64,000 bases of DNA from Antennarius striatus (taxonomy: Eukaryota > Chordata > Actinopteri > Lophiiformes > Antennariidae). The first letter of the stretch is position 1, and every line of letters begins with the position of its first letter. The notes under the pieces were generated by a model that did not search any database, was not told the origin of the DNA, and saw nothing but the letters and a program-made list of their open reading frames with translations. The DNA lies in NCBI RefSeq assembly GCF_040054535.1, contig NC_090778.1:8750001-8814000 (forward strand). The letters are read 5' to 3'. The position numbers and the translations under genes were made by a program. Below, piece by piece: positions 23,117 to 59,200 of the stretch.

Positions 23117-26100
23117 TAGTACATATTGAAAACAAACACTATCAGTTCTTAACAAAGGGGTAGGCACCAATTCAAATACTCAAGGTCACAGTTCGACAGC
23201 TTAAAGGCGTGCTGCCACAGTCAGACAGTGCCCGGCTGACTGAGTTTTTAAAGCGTCCATGCCAGGTGACGAGGCGGGGTTTGGGCCTGTTAGGAAGATG
23301 GCTCACCAATCAGGAGATGGGGATGGCGGAGGGGCGTGACTAGGACTCCCAGAGACACCTGGCACTGACGAGGGAGGGCGGAGCATCCGGGAGCATTGCA
23401 GTGCCAGCAGCTCGGAGGCAGGGTCGCAGAAGGATACACAATATGAACAATAGATATGAGCTGCTGCCGTAACACATGGATTTAACTGAATATTCCTAGT
23501 ATTTGTTTCGGATTATACTTTTGCTCGCTACTAAAAACTATTGGACTTGTCTAAGAAAGTACTGTCTTAGTGGGGATCAATGCAGTTGATGTTTGTGTGG
23601 GGGAGCAGCGCCCTGGTGTCTGGTGCCCTCCATTGACCAGCTGGCAGTGCTTTCGTGCTTCATCATACAATATTGAAAACATAATAATGAATAGTTTATT
23701 CCTCTGCTGTCGGTAGATCCCAATAAATCATGCACCATGGAGCTCAAATCCAAGAGAGATTTTGTGTTTTTGTCCTGAAACTGACCTCAAACAACTTTTG
23801 CTCTTGTGACTGTTTCTGCTACTGTGACTGCTGGAATTAACATTAAGTATAATAATAATTGAAATTATTGATATGTACTTAATTAAATATTGACAAATTA
23901 CCCTGACACCATATTGAAAACACTTGAACAAACTGTTAAAATAGCTTTAGTACTGTACCTACTCATATTTGAGGATGATGCTGATGTGTTTGAATTTCAT
24001 GTGAAACCTCCCTCTAAAACTAGTTCAGTGAAATATTTTTAAATAAAAAATTTAAATGTTTTTTTTTAAATGTCAAAATTCATATGATTGACTTAGAAAG
24101 CAGATCAGTCAGGATACAGTATGACTGACATGGCGTTGACATCTGTCCAGCGAGAGGCTGAATTCAACTACAGCACAGAGGGAGGCTGTCAGTTCAATCA
24201 GAAATTAAAAATATAATACACATATAGCGGTGCCAGTTGCCATCCTTCTACATCTAAATCAGCAGATCATATCAAAGTCAAGACAGTTTTTAGTCACTTC
24301 ATTTAATGAGTTTCCTCTATAGTTACTGGACTTGGCATTGACACTGATTTAGCAGCAAATTTAGTTCTGAACTGAGAGCTGTTGTCATGCGTTGGACCAC
24401 TGCCACCACTTGTAAAAACCCATGAAGAGGAAGACGTATTGGGATCATCTGTGGTGAACATGTGATAGCGCGTTTGTGTAGTTCACATCATGACAATGAC
24501 CAGGGCAGCCCGAGTTACTTCAGAGTTACAAGAGTCTGCAAATTTAGGGCATTTGAGAGTTTTTAGAAAGAATGAAGTCAAATAGCAGACCTGAGATAAA
24601 GATCAGTCTCCTCTTAAACACAGTAAGTAATATAGAGTGTGATCAGAACAGAGTAGAACTGGATTTAGTAAACAAATCTGTCTCAGATTGTTGCCTCAAA
24701 CAACCCACACTGTGGTTTGTTTTCAACAAACGCAAAGAAAATTCTTCACATGATAACAACTAAAGTCAATGCAAAGCTGCAAGAAGACAAAAATTCAAGT
24801 GATGCCAATGACACAAATGGAATGAAACCTGGAGCTAGTTCAGGCTTCACCCCTCCCACACACAACCCGCACCCCACAGGCTCACCCTCCTCAAACATAA
24901 TCAAACACACCCTCCAATTTGCTGGACTATTGAAGCGGCTACCACTTCCCTTCTGCCAGTCCGCCTGTCACTACTGCTGCTGCTACATACATCTAGCTGT
25001 CTGCACTTTCAGCCCCACCAGTGGGCTCATGGTAGAGGGTTGACTAAGTTTATTCATCACTCCTAAATACCTGGATAGGGATATACTGTGGGGTTTAATG
25101 TGGGAGCCATGATAACAAACAAAATTATCATACACTGTATGTTCCGTTGTTGTAATAATAAATAAACTTGAGTTGAATGAGTGTAACTACGGTAAGTGAA
25201 ACTTACATTGATTTAAAATTTTCCTCACCTGTGAACTGTGAGAAGAATTAAATCCTATTGGGCCACAGTATATGTGTTTGGAGTTGAATGACAAACTTTA
25301 TTTCAACCCATTCGACAAGAGGCAGGTGAGAAGGGCTGAGCTGATTCACCTGCTTCATCTCTGTTAACACGGCACAAATAAACACTGCATCAGTTTGTGT
25401 TGTCTGTGCAAAAACAAGAACATAAAAACATCAGTTTGTGGTTTTGGGAGGAATTACGAACCATTCGTCAGCCAAAAATATGGATTGTAGTAATTATGTA
25501 ATCTTGTTACCATGGTGGAGCTGCCTGATAATATAGTCCTTAAACACTCAGCTCTACCTACAGTTGCAAGTGATCATTTTTACAATTCTGTTTGTCTGTG
25601 CGCAAAACAAGACACAACATGTTTAGTGAGCTTATAGTTACACTTTGGACAGAATCAGGCTGTTTCCTCCTGCTTAATCTTTATGGTTAGGTTAACGTCT
25701 GAACTCCTGCTCTGCCTCCAACACAAAGACCTCAGATTGTTATCAATGTCTTCCTCTACCCTTTGGCAAGAAAGGAAATAAGCCTGTTTCACAAAATGTT
25801 TAATCACTCCTTTATTGTTGGAATTAAGAGGGTTCATTTCACACAGTAAGTCTTTTGCTTGCTATTATTTGAAAGAAAAAAACTTATCTAATTCTGATAT
25901 GAGTTTGAAAGTTTTATCACTCTTGAACACAGAAACATCATTTCTTGCTCTTACTGTTATTGTGCTGCCAAAGTGTTGCTGCAGGAGACCAAAGACACCC
26001 GACAGCCGACCAGCTGCTGGTTTAAATGGTCTCTGCATATAGCAGCTGCATCCAGTAACACCAATTATGCAGTTCAGAATTCAGTTGTGTTTTTTTAAAT

Positions 26101-28436
26101 AATGCATTTCCGTTTTCTCTTTCATTACATTCCTAAGATAACATGAACGATGTGACGCACAACTTGCAAGCCTTGTTAGGCAATCAGAGTTTATGAGTGC
26201 CCCATTTTTAATGTCCAAATGGCATCCAGAAACCTGACAGCTATTACACACGAAAGGTTTGCGAAATTCTTAACTGCTATTAGTGGTTGTAATTATAGAA
26301 ATGATCTCAAACTGACTCACAGAGTTTTTCTCGCACAAGGGGATGAAGGTGAGTCAGGAACTTCCAGTGGGTCCGATGGTGGACCGATTTCATTTTATCT
26401 CACAGATAGAAACTACGTTAGCAGATTCATTCACTGCACGCAAGTTTTAATTTTCATTAGTATTAAAGACTACACCTCACACACACCATCTCCCATTTCG
26501 TATCAGGTATAATAATAATTATTATACTTTTCAGCTGTGTTTAGAGGACAATTCTCTGCTTGTGAGAGTGAGATGAAAGGATTATTAAGTACAGAGTCAT
26601 AATGAACATCTGGTTAGGTTTTCAGACTGGAAGCAGCTCCAGTGACTCAATAATTTACAGCTCATCAACAATCTTAGTGTGTATTTCTTTAAACCAAACA
26701 AAATATAAATGTGACAATGGCTATTTGTTATTTTAGAGAGGTTTTGGAACTTTGTCTAGGTTCCCAATTTGTAAACTACAAATGTTCATTTCAGAATAAT
26801 TTCTGTGACTAGATTAAACAAAGGCAACATGTTGTTAACGGCTTTCCTCTGCTTCCAGGAGGCCAAACTGAGTCAGTCCTCTGAGTCCAGCTCCGCACTA
26901 ACAAGAGGAAACCTGATTTTAAAGTCAGTTCTCAAGTTCCATGTTTATTAGTGCAAATTAGGGATAAAAGCAAAAGGCCTTTTGTGGCTGCAGAGGGAGC
27001 TGATTCTGATAAATGGCCTTGTGTTATCACTTGAGTCAACATCTGAAACATGTAGACTACCAGACTGGAAATCTGAATGAATGAAGTGAGTTTAACAAAC
27101 CTGGACAGGCAGCTCTCCATCGCTGCTGCAGGCTACAATCTTACAGCACAACGCACCTGAGTGAGATGTCAGATTGGGTTGCATTGTGGGTAACGTAGGG
27201 GGTTTCATGATGGATGATATATGTCTGAAATAGGTACTAGAGTATAAACATCTGGTTCAGCTGCGCTCACTCTTTGACTTGGGCTTTGAGTGTGACAAAG
27301 CCCAAATTTCAACACAAACTTGAAATTTTTGTCAGCATAAAGCTTATTGCCATTGTTTCCAAATTTTAAATCAAGAAAATAATTATATTCTTTTGACTTT
27401 TCATTGTATTCTGCACTAGAGCCACAAGTGTTTATGGAATTTTCATGTATTTGGACCCAGGAGCAGAGGAGTTGATGGGGGCTGACGTCAAACCTGCAGT
27501 AGCTGACATGGAGTTGAAGTGCAGGCAGAGAGCTTAACAGAGAAGATCAAGTAAATGATAGAGAAGAGGAAGATAATGGGGCTGTCGGGGGGCTGATGCA
27601 GGGCAGGCGTGTTTAACAAGAATTGAACACCACCTGAATGATGGAGGGAGTCCAGACTTGGGCGATCCAGAGAGACAAGCGCTGGGAAAGATGGAAAGAT
27701 TGAAAGGGACTCACTGAAGGCACAGCCACAGCAGCCATTAGTAAACTAGATAAAATGAATCCACAGGATAAGAAAATACTTATTTTTAGGCTTTATAAAC
27801 TCTTTAAACTCATTTTGGGAATGCTGTTTTCTCACTTTCATTAATTGAAATAAAAACCTCTTTTAATACAAATATCATGGATTTGATGTGCGTACTTGTA
27901 TCAAGAACATCATCCCTGTTAAACTGGTAGTAAAAAAATGAATGTTTCCTGTAATTCACAGGTGTGTTTAACACAGACTTGATTTGTTCCTGCATATGAG
28001 AAGGATTTCAATCGAGCCGTACTGTATGTCGTGGTCTGTTGGTTTGTTCTTTTCTGTCCTTGTAATACTCTTATAATAATCCTATAATATTCCCATACTG
28101 CTGGAGTGCGCCTGTCTGTCACGGCCGTCATGTTTGAGGTGTTTAATGCGGCATGTTGGTGTGTTTTGAGTCAAAAAAAAAAAAAAAGTTGATAATGCTT
28201 CCCGTTTTTCATCAAAACAACATGTTGGGGGGGGGGGGGACCTGCAACCCTATCATCATCTGGTTTGAGTTGAGTGGCACGTGGCAGAGAAGGGGTTAAG
28301 AGTCACATGGTAGCGGGTGGTATTATCAGCCCTGGGCTGTAAAAAAAAAAAAAAAAAAACAGAAAGAAACGAAAGAAACGAAAGAAAAAAAAGCGTGCAT
28401 GTGGGGGAGAAAACGTCAGAACAAAGAAATCAGAGT
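23117..28436. other. gene-free interval upstream of mmp11
   Basis: No exon or known repeat family recognised. The 21240-21487 and 23119-23470 flanks of the Tc1 element look alike in style (A-rich then GC-rich) and may be halves of one older repeat. A poly(A) run is at about 28173-28187, a poly(G) run at about 28227-28239 and a second poly(A) run near 28342-28359. Confidence 0.45.
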
Positions 28437-28437
28437 C

Positions 28438-28445
28438 TATTTAAA
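28438..28445 (+). promoter_or_regulatory. TATA-like box of mmp11
   Basis: TATTTAAA lies about 115 bases before the start codon, placing transcription start near 28470 and leaving a GC-rich 5' UTR of about 90 bases. Inferred from position only. Confidence 0.45.
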
Positions 28446-28559
28446 GAGAAGTCTCCCGGAATCCCGCAGCCGTGTGACTCCCGGTGTCGCGCACCGCACA
28501 CAGCTGCGCCAAAAACACATCCTCCAAGCGTAACAGCCCGGCTCGCTCTTCCCGTGAGG

Positions 28560-45528
<16,969 letters not shown>

Positions 45529-48070
45529 GTTCTAAATCTGTGGTGGATCAGATTAACAAACTCTTTCTGTTTTGCAATGAAGAGGAGTTTTTGGAATGGA
45601 GACTTTTGTATGTTCAAGGAGATGAAACTGGCTCCTTTAGATCTGATTATGCTTTATTCCATTTATTGATACAATTATACATTCTTCTCAGGAAAACCAT
45701 GGTATGTTTCCTCAGAGATGGCACCTCCTGTGCAGCTACACTCATGTTTATTTTGCACATTTGTCATCATATGACTGATTTCTGGGCCCTGTATAATTTA
45801 TGTGCGGTGCTGGTGCAAACTGCGTCATTCTCATTTTCTTTCTGCCTCTTAAAACCTGAGATTTTTTTGGTTGATTTTGTTTCAGTAACTGAACCAATGT
45901 GAAATTTCATGCTCCTTTGTTGATGGTTGTCGTTCACTTTGTATTGTCATCATATATGGACTTCAAGTGTACGAAGAGTGACATCAAAATTGAAAGCTGC
46001 AGAAGGACCTTCTTCATGATAGACGGCAGCAAAAGTTAAATTAGTAAATTTAACCCCAGAAACTAAATCATTCATCTGCTTGATTGTGCTTCATTTAGCT
46101 CTTTTAGAGATGCCATCAAACACACACCCTGATGCCCACTGATCATCAATCAAAACAAACCACAACACTTTTATTTTACTCTTCAGAGTTTTGGAAACCT
46201 GTATAATGTGCATATATAGATTGTTTGTGACACTGATGGGACATTAAGGGCTTATTTGTTTGTGGTCTTCAGTAAATGCATATTTTCACTTGAGACATAT
46301 AATCATTTGGGGCTCTGAATTGAACCTCTCAGGCAGCATTCATTCCCATTCTGTATAGTGTACTCAAAATCATGAAAGGAAGATCCCATTAAGGTACAGT
46401 AACGTTGGTTGTATAAACCGATGCACCTACTCTAGAGGTCAGAATCCACTAAACCATTGCAGAATACAAAACAATGTGGAAAGTATGTATATAACTGAGT
46501 CACAGACTCTTCATCCCTCATCTGAGATGCATAGATAATGTCCTTCATGACTAACTTACCCAGTATGTTTCCACTTTAAACCTTTTTACCTGAGAGTCTA
46601 AACTCAGGACAATGAAACCCCAATTTTCCTTTCCAGTAAGAGAACGTTCATGTAGTTTTGGTTTTTTTTTAACCTGAAGATGGTTTGAATGATGTTCTCT
46701 ATCTAATAGACTGGTGCTATCGTTCCATGATTATTGGTGATTTCTGTTTGTTTACTGTGTTCGCTCTTCACATTCTAAGGTATTGTTTTGAATTTTCCAG
46801 ATTGTTAATCCTGTAGCTTTGAGGTGTTTTAATGGCATCATGTAATGTTTAAATATCATGTGAGGATGTGAAGCCTGCAGTTGTAAGAGACCCAAGAGCG
46901 CCCTCTACAGCTCAACAATGCCACCTTCAGGAGAATAGTGGTAGGTACTTCCTCAGAGATGTCCTCATATGTTGTAATGAAGGCATCATTATCTTCTGGT
47001 GCTGGTACTGATTATGAACTGACGCTCTAATCAGGTCGTCAGCGTGACACGTTCAGGGACAGCAGCTGCTGCGTGGATCAACCGGTATCAACGAGATTAG
47101 TTTGATGGCTTTTGCTAAAACCCCGTTTGAGTTTCAAGACTAGTTTCTTTAATTACGTTTCACACTAAATTCAAATCCACCACATTTCAGAAGTCAGTTT
47201 TTTTTGTTTTTTTTAGTCCATTACATTATTCACCAGCTGTAGTTGCTATGGAGTAGGGTCATGCTGTGAACTAGTGGGTGAGGAAGATCAAGACCAAACT
47301 TTCAGTTCTAACAGATATGAATTACTAACACACATCTGTGCATCACAGCTTTGATTTAATTTCTCATGACATGTAAGAGTACAGTAGTTAAACCAACTCT
47401 TGTGACAGTCAAGTGCTGCACATCGATGCATCAGTATTAACAATCTGATGGCATCATACATGCCACTACATCAAGATATTTTACTTTTGATTTTGGTACT
47501 TGATAAACATTTTGTTGATGGTACTTCTGGACTGTTGGATTCAGTCCTATAAGTTGTGGTGGTTTTCTGTTGGTACTTTCAATGACAGTAAAGTTGAAGT
47601 AAAAGAAATGCCCCTTCCTCCACTGCTGTGTAGTGAAAGCATCTGAAAAACATCCTGCTAGGACGTCTCTGTGGGAAGTACACCCAGGCTGAGAAGGCCT
47701 GGTGATGTCAGCTGAGCTTTGTCCCTGGTCGCAGCACTTAAAATGTGAAGGTTCAGCACAAACTGTCATGTTCATGGTGTTAGTTCTTCAGTGCAGGACG
47801 CTGACAAGTCATTACAGTCTTCATCTTCACTTAACTGTATCTTTATAATCAATTGCTGCCTTTGTGTGAATCATTTTTAAAGTCATTTCAAGTATGATCT
47901 CTGCTTTGACAAAAATATATTTATACACAAATAATTTAGCAAAGGTTTGTTGTACATACAAGTTTTAGCTTCTTTTTTTTTTTTTACTCATGTAGCCTTT
48001 AAACTGTACATTAAAATGTATGAACTGCATCATTTTTACTTTCTAATAAAACTATACCCTTTTGACCAAA
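45529..48070 (+). other. probable mmp11 3' UTR
   Basis: No coding signal after the stop. AATAAA at 48045-48050 is the last strong plus-strand polyadenylation signal before the minus-strand signal of smarcb1, which would make a 2.5-kb 3' UTR; earlier signals could be used instead. Confidence 0.45.
48045..48050 (+). terminator. candidate mmp11 polyadenylation signal
   Basis: Canonical AATAAA about 200 bases before the candidate smarcb1 signal on the other strand. Chosen by position only. Confidence 0.4.
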
Positions 48071-48253
48071 CACCGTTGTGATGGAAACTAAGAGTAGCTG
48101 ACAGTGTGGATCAAAAATTACTGCTGCATTAATGTTTTATATTTTACTCAAATAAGTCTGATTCAAACTATAGAAAAATGTCATTCAATAATGAAAAGGT
48201 ACAAAAACAAACAAATATCAGAATACCAGACAGAAAATCAAGATCTTTACCCT

Positions 48254-48259
48254 TTTATT
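48254..48259 (-). terminator. candidate smarcb1 polyadenylation signal
   Basis: AATAAA on the minus strand (TTTATT on plus), about 390 bases beyond the smarcb1 stop codon. Inferred from position. Confidence 0.45.
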
Positions 48260-48647
48260 ATGTAAGAATTATTAAAATGTACAAAAAGACAACAAATACA
48301 ACATAATATATTAGCTGAGCCTGGTTGTGTGGTTCTTCTCTCTCTTTGGTCAAATAAAGAAAGTCAGTGGTCAAAGTGAGAGAGCAGCACCTCCACGCTG
48401 AGGATCATGACAAGAACGTGAAGGACGGACCGTTTCTTGTCTACCGGTGTGTGGGGGGGGGGTTGTCAGACAGAATAATATAAACATTAATAATAAAAAA
48501 ATGACAATGAATGGTGGACTCACAACCTGTTGAAGCAGAAAAGATATCCACTGCCTGATGGCAGAATATCTTTGTTACTAATGTTGTAAACTAATCTTCC
48601 TAAACAGATGAATACGGTTCCTGTAGGGGGCGCCGATGCCAATTCAT

Positions 48648-54263
<5,616 letters not shown>

Positions 54264-54476
54264 CTACGTTAAACGCTTGTCCAACAAAAATAAACTAGGG
54301 TTAATTTACTTGTCAGTCAATTGAACGATTTATCGTAGGAAGTAGAAGTCTACACCTTTGAAACTTGTATTCCTCCAACAAAAACTATTCATCAGAACAT
54401 TTTATTTGATGCACATCTTATAACTATGAATGCGCTTATTCGGATTTTATAAAATTGGATCATTTTTTACTAACAC

Positions 54477-54477
<1 letters not shown>

Positions 54478-54527
<50 letters not shown>

Positions 54528-54660
54528 CACATATATATACATATATACACACATATATATATATATATATTTACATACATACATATATATACATATATAC
54601 ATATATATACATATATATACATGTACATACATACCTACATATATATATATATATATATGT
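54478..54660 (+). repeat. TA/TACA microsatellite
   Basis: Long alternating ATATAC array 5' of smarcb1, directly abutting the palindrome at 54664. Open frames of I/Y/H residues here are artefacts. Confidence 0.95.
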
Positions 54661-54663
54661 ATG

Positions 54664-54920
54664 TAATGGAAATAGCCATTTAAAAATAGTAAGAACTACG
54701 TGAAATAACTAAAAACATTTTACAAAGAAATCAGCTCTTATTGAGTATTTACTTTCATGTTTTTTAGGCTGCAAACATTTCAATATTTGACAATTGTCAC
54801 CATGTTGAAATGTTTGCAGCTTAACAAACATGAAAGTAAATACTCAATAAAAGCTGATTTCTTTGTAACATGTTTTCAGTTATTTCACGTAGTTCTTACT
54901 ATTTTTAAATGGCTATTTCC

Positions 54921-54924
<4 letters not shown>
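54664..54924. mobile_element. 261-bp near-perfect palindrome, probable snap-back MITE
   Basis: Left arm from 54664 (TAATGGAAATAGCCATTT) is mirrored to 54924 (GGCTATTTCCATTA). Arms of about 130 bases differ at only a few positions and meet at GACAATTGTC (54789-54798), itself a palindrome. Both outer ends are TA and lie in TA microsatellites, consistent with a TA-targeting foldback element; no coding content. Confidence 0.7.

Positions 54925-54954
<30 letters not shown>
54925..54954 (+). repeat. (TA)n microsatellite
   Basis: TA tract between the palindrome and the RTE-type LINE copy. Confidence 0.9.
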
Positions 54955-54956
<2 letters not shown>

Positions 54957-55797
54957 TTATCTGCAGTAAGACAGAGTAGATGTGTGTGAATGAGAGGGAC
55001 CCAAGTGGAAGAGTGAGGTTAGAGGGAGAAGAGATCAAGAAGGTGGAGGATTTTAAGTACTTAGGCTCAACAGTCCAGAGCAATGGAGAGTGTGGAAAAG
55101 AGGTGAAGAAGCGTGTACAGGCAGGATGGAACGGGTGGAGGAAAGTGTTAGGTGTGATGTGTGATAGAAGAGTTTCAGCTAAAATGAAAGGTGTACAAAA
55201 CTGTGGTGAGACCAGTGATGTTGTTTGGTCTAGAGACAGTGTCACTGAAGAAAAGACAGGAGACAGAGCAGGAGGTAGCAGAGATGAAGATGCTGAGGTT
55301 CTCTTTTGGAGTGACCAGGAAGGATAGGATCAGGAATGAGTACATCAGAGGGACAGCACATGTTAGAGGTTTTGGAGATAAAGTCAGAGAGGCCAGACTG
55401 AGATGGTTTGGATATGGAAGTCCCCCTAGAGCAGGGTTGATCAGTACGTCGAACGTGATTGACCGCAGTGCGTGTGGATCTCAACGGTAGTTGCGGTAGA
55501 TCGCATGATTGACACAGGGCAGCCTATCAATTGATGTCTGATAAAGTCAGAGAGGCCAGACTGAGATGGTTTGGACATGTCCAGAGGAGAGATAGTGAAT
55601 ATATTGGTAGAAGGATGCTGAGTTTTGAACTACCAGGCAGGAGGCCTAGAGGAAGACCAAAGAGGAGGTTATTGGATGTAGTGAAAGAGGACATGAAGGT
55701 AGTTGGTGTGAGAGAAGAGGATGCAGAAGACAGGGTTAGATGGAGGCAATTGATTTGCTGTGGCGACCCCTGAAGGGAAAAGCCGAAAGGAAAAGAA
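54957..55797 (+). mobile_element. 5'-truncated, rearranged RTE-type LINE
   Basis: Third 3'-end copy of the family: CVNERDPSGRVRLEGEEIKK to CGDP and the GGGAAAAGCCGAAAGGAAAA tail. A short deletion at about 55190 shifts the frame, and a 127-bp foreign segment (55413-55539) is bracketed by a 36-bp duplicated stretch of the element. Confidence 0.9.
55413..55539. mobile_element. 127-bp insert within an RTE-type LINE copy
   Basis: Not part of the LINE family as judged from the other copies. It contains AGAGCAGGGTTGATCAGTAC and GGTAGATCGC, reminiscent of hAT-type terminal sequence, but no clear inverted ends. It is flanked by 36-bp copies of LINE sequence at 55377-55412 and 55540-55575. Confidence 0.5.
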
Positions 55798-56236
55798 GAT
55801 ACATATACTGTACATGCATATATACGTTGCGTATGTGCATATATACATTGTATATGTACAGTACGTAGAAATACACACACACAGACTGTATATGAATAGA
55901 ATAGTTTACAATACCGGATCTAACATCTGGAGCATCAACACAAATTTCTTTTCAAGAAGCAAAATCTAAATTATAGTACAGGAAAATTCAGTGGCAGACT
56001 TTTTTGTAGAATCCAATCCAGTAGAAATTACATCCACATTACTAAAAAGCATAAATCAATATTTCCGTCAGTCAAGTAAAATATTGTATAGTATTTCACA
56101 GCCTATGAAATCCAGTAATATTTCATGTCGATTGCTGTAATTCCACTGAAGTGTGCAGGATTCCCATTTCAATTCCCTAATCTTCAGACAAAAGTGACCA
56201 CAGTAAAAAGAACAGACATTTTAATTTTATAAACTT
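55798..56236. other. gene-free spacer
   Basis: TATA/CATATA-rich simple sequence then AT-rich DNA between the LINE copy and the candidate 3' end of ralgds. Nothing else recognised. Confidence 0.5.
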
Positions 56237-59200
56237 AATGTTTATTCATATATACATGAATATATTAATCTATAACCAAGAAAGGAAAGAATGTACATTG
56301 CAAAAACAAAATCTATATATACAAATCAATAAATAAACAATGACATAATCAGTTTGTGTTCTGCATGGTTTCATGTTTTAGGACAGGTAGGGAAATTACT
56401 GTAAAACAAAGAGAGTGTAGTTAGAAAGTTTTGAAATCCGTTTGTTGAAATGGAAAAATGGCACCCGAGCACAGATCAGGGGAACAAAACAAAACGTGAA
56501 ACAAAAAGTTTAAAAAAAACAAAAAACACACAGAACATCACGCCAGCTGGTTTCCAGTTTTTTTTTTGTTGTAAACGCAGCCTTTTTGTTCAAACTCGCA
56601 CATATTCACAAACATTACATCATTTTCAACACCAGCTACGATACACAGACCAGTCCAAAATAAACCTCATCAGCACATAAAATGATGCCTGGGTCGAGAT
56701 ATTCAGTTTGAGTTTCACTCATATACACAATGTTGAGGTTTTCATAGAGCACAGACATACTGAAAGAAAAGAGGGAGCTGCTGCAGAAACTTAGTCTTTA
56801 TCGTGTTCAACTTGGTAATCTCTGGAACAGAGAACAAACATCACTTTTTAATTTGGGAAGTTTTTTTTTCAACCAAACACTACAGAGGAACTGATGCTGT
56901 CTTTATGGTATGTCTGTAAATCTGATAAACAGTTTTACGAAATAAATGAGTCATGTATGTTTTACTTTTACTTTATGAGCCACTTAAAAGGTTTTTGTTT
57001 GTTAGTTTTGGACAAAAAGAACCCAAAATATGTCAAAAGTTCTGAGCATCAGATGAAAGACAAATTTACAGTATTAAATCACTTTGTAGTCTTGAGAAAG
57101 TTCATCATTTTTGATGAGCTGCGTGCAGGATCAAAACCTCATCGCACGATAATACTCAATTTATTATGAAAGTAAGAAACACATTTTGGTTTCAAACAAA
57201 AGTTTACTACTTTATTTTCTCAGTGGAATATCAGATGTAGAGTTTGGTTGGAATATAAAATGTTTTTGCAGTAAAAGCTGTTTGTTTTGATGTCAAGTCA
57301 CTGTCCAGTTTTTTAAATGTGTAAACTTGGCAGCTATTAGATCCTTAATGAAGTCACATTGACACATAAGCAATAGAAGGGAAAATTAATGAAAGTGTGA
57401 TTTCTATAGTTTCACCTGCAGCTCCTACAAGCAACTTTGCTTCAAGTTTCTTGGATGACTTGGTCTAAATCTCCACAGGGAATTGGGTCCAGACATCATT
57501 GTATTCTAACCCTTTTTTTGTTTTCCAGAAAATGTGACAACAGTAAACATACAAAGCAACTTTTTTTTTCCACTGTGAAAGGCAGAGGACTGTTAAAATC
57601 AACCTTTTCTCTATTTCCATGTCTATTTGGCACATGTAGGGTCAAGCCAAGTGGGACATTACTTTGTTTGTTCACAGTGCTCGACATGACGTGCCGATCA
57701 GAGGTCGGAGTGAAAGGGTGAAAAGTCACAGTGTTCAACAGCAAAGGATTTCACACCGAAGTCCCACAGACAAAATCTACAACGGCTGGACAAAATACCT
57801 CCTGCCACTTGTCACCATATTGCTTTTGCAGTTTTTTTTTTAAATGGGTGGGAAGGTGGGGGAATTTATAATTCTTTAAGTCATCAAGGGAATTATGAAC
57901 TTCATGCTGGCAAAAATAATAATTAAAAAAAAAGGCAACACATGGTTGTGGTCATAGTGCAATCCAAGCAAATCTGGTGTTTTTTTGCAGTGATATAAAA
58001 TATTGAGGAAAAATCCAACCTTAGGTACAGTATTTAGTTGTAAAGAGTTTTTTTGGTGACGCGACTTTCCCTTTGTCAGTAAAATCCTAAATTTACTCAA
58101 ATGCTTTAACAAGACTGAGAGGCCTGTGAAAGTTAGACTGTTGATCACATTGACTATTCTCTCAGTCCCATCACTAAACTTCCTGACCTCTGCATGACAG
58201 CATGAGAATCCTCCACATTTTGAAGTGCTTAGTACAGAGTTTTAGTGACAAGGACACTCCGCATTGTACGTTTGGCATTTTTCTGAGTGTTTCCAAGTCA
58301 GAAAAGAAAAGCTACATTTAGAGAAATGCGTTAAATAATGCATCTGTCTGCTCTTAAACAAGCTGAAGGAAATGGCCTGTCCATCTGACCGGCTTCATAC
58401 CTTCAGAACCTTTCTAGGCGGGGGAACTCATCATCACAAACTTCATTAGTTGGTCCCATATCATCCCACTTTGTGTGCCAGCTGGTCTGGACATTATCAG
58501 AGTTTCTAACATCGGTGGCTCTGTCCTGTTTCTTATTAGATTTATTCAAATTTGCACTCTAGCAAGAGGGAAATCAGATACATTGGTTGAATCGTAGGAG
58601 GCTGGCATGACTTAACTGTATACGTGCCTTTCGAGAAGGGAAAACTTGATGGGTGGAGAAACGGAGGGGATCATGGGCTCATCAGTGAAGATGACAAGAT
58701 ATTTAACACGACGTTTGTGCACGAACAGAGAGACTATGCCCTTCAAAATAAAAGCCCTTCCAAAATTAGAAACATCTCAACAATGTGACATCACTTTGTA
58801 TCTATTGGGATAAAAGAAATATGGACCCAAATAATGGAAAGTACATCACCAAAAATGTTTTTATAGAACAATGATATGGTGATTTAGGTTGAATTTTTCC
58901 TTTGAAGATGAGATGACAGTTCATACATGTGCGTCTCGACAGGATCACTGTTATTCATCTGGGCTCTTCCACACGGCTTGATTCAAAACCTTATCCCAAA
59001 CAGGCTGATTTTAGGACCTTGCTTGCATTTGACCATTTTTCCAGGCCAGAAAATAATAAAGAATCAATCTCTTCCACACTTCCTGTAAGAGAATCCAGAG
59101 AGGAAAGACTCAGCTGTCATCAACAGCACGTAAAATCACAACTGACACCACAAGTGAGCATCCTGCAGGATAAATCAGCAGGACGTATTGGATGTGTCTA

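Noticed and set aside
54430..54703. Open frames rich in Ile, Tyr and His
   Set aside because: They are translations of the TA/TACA microsatellite.
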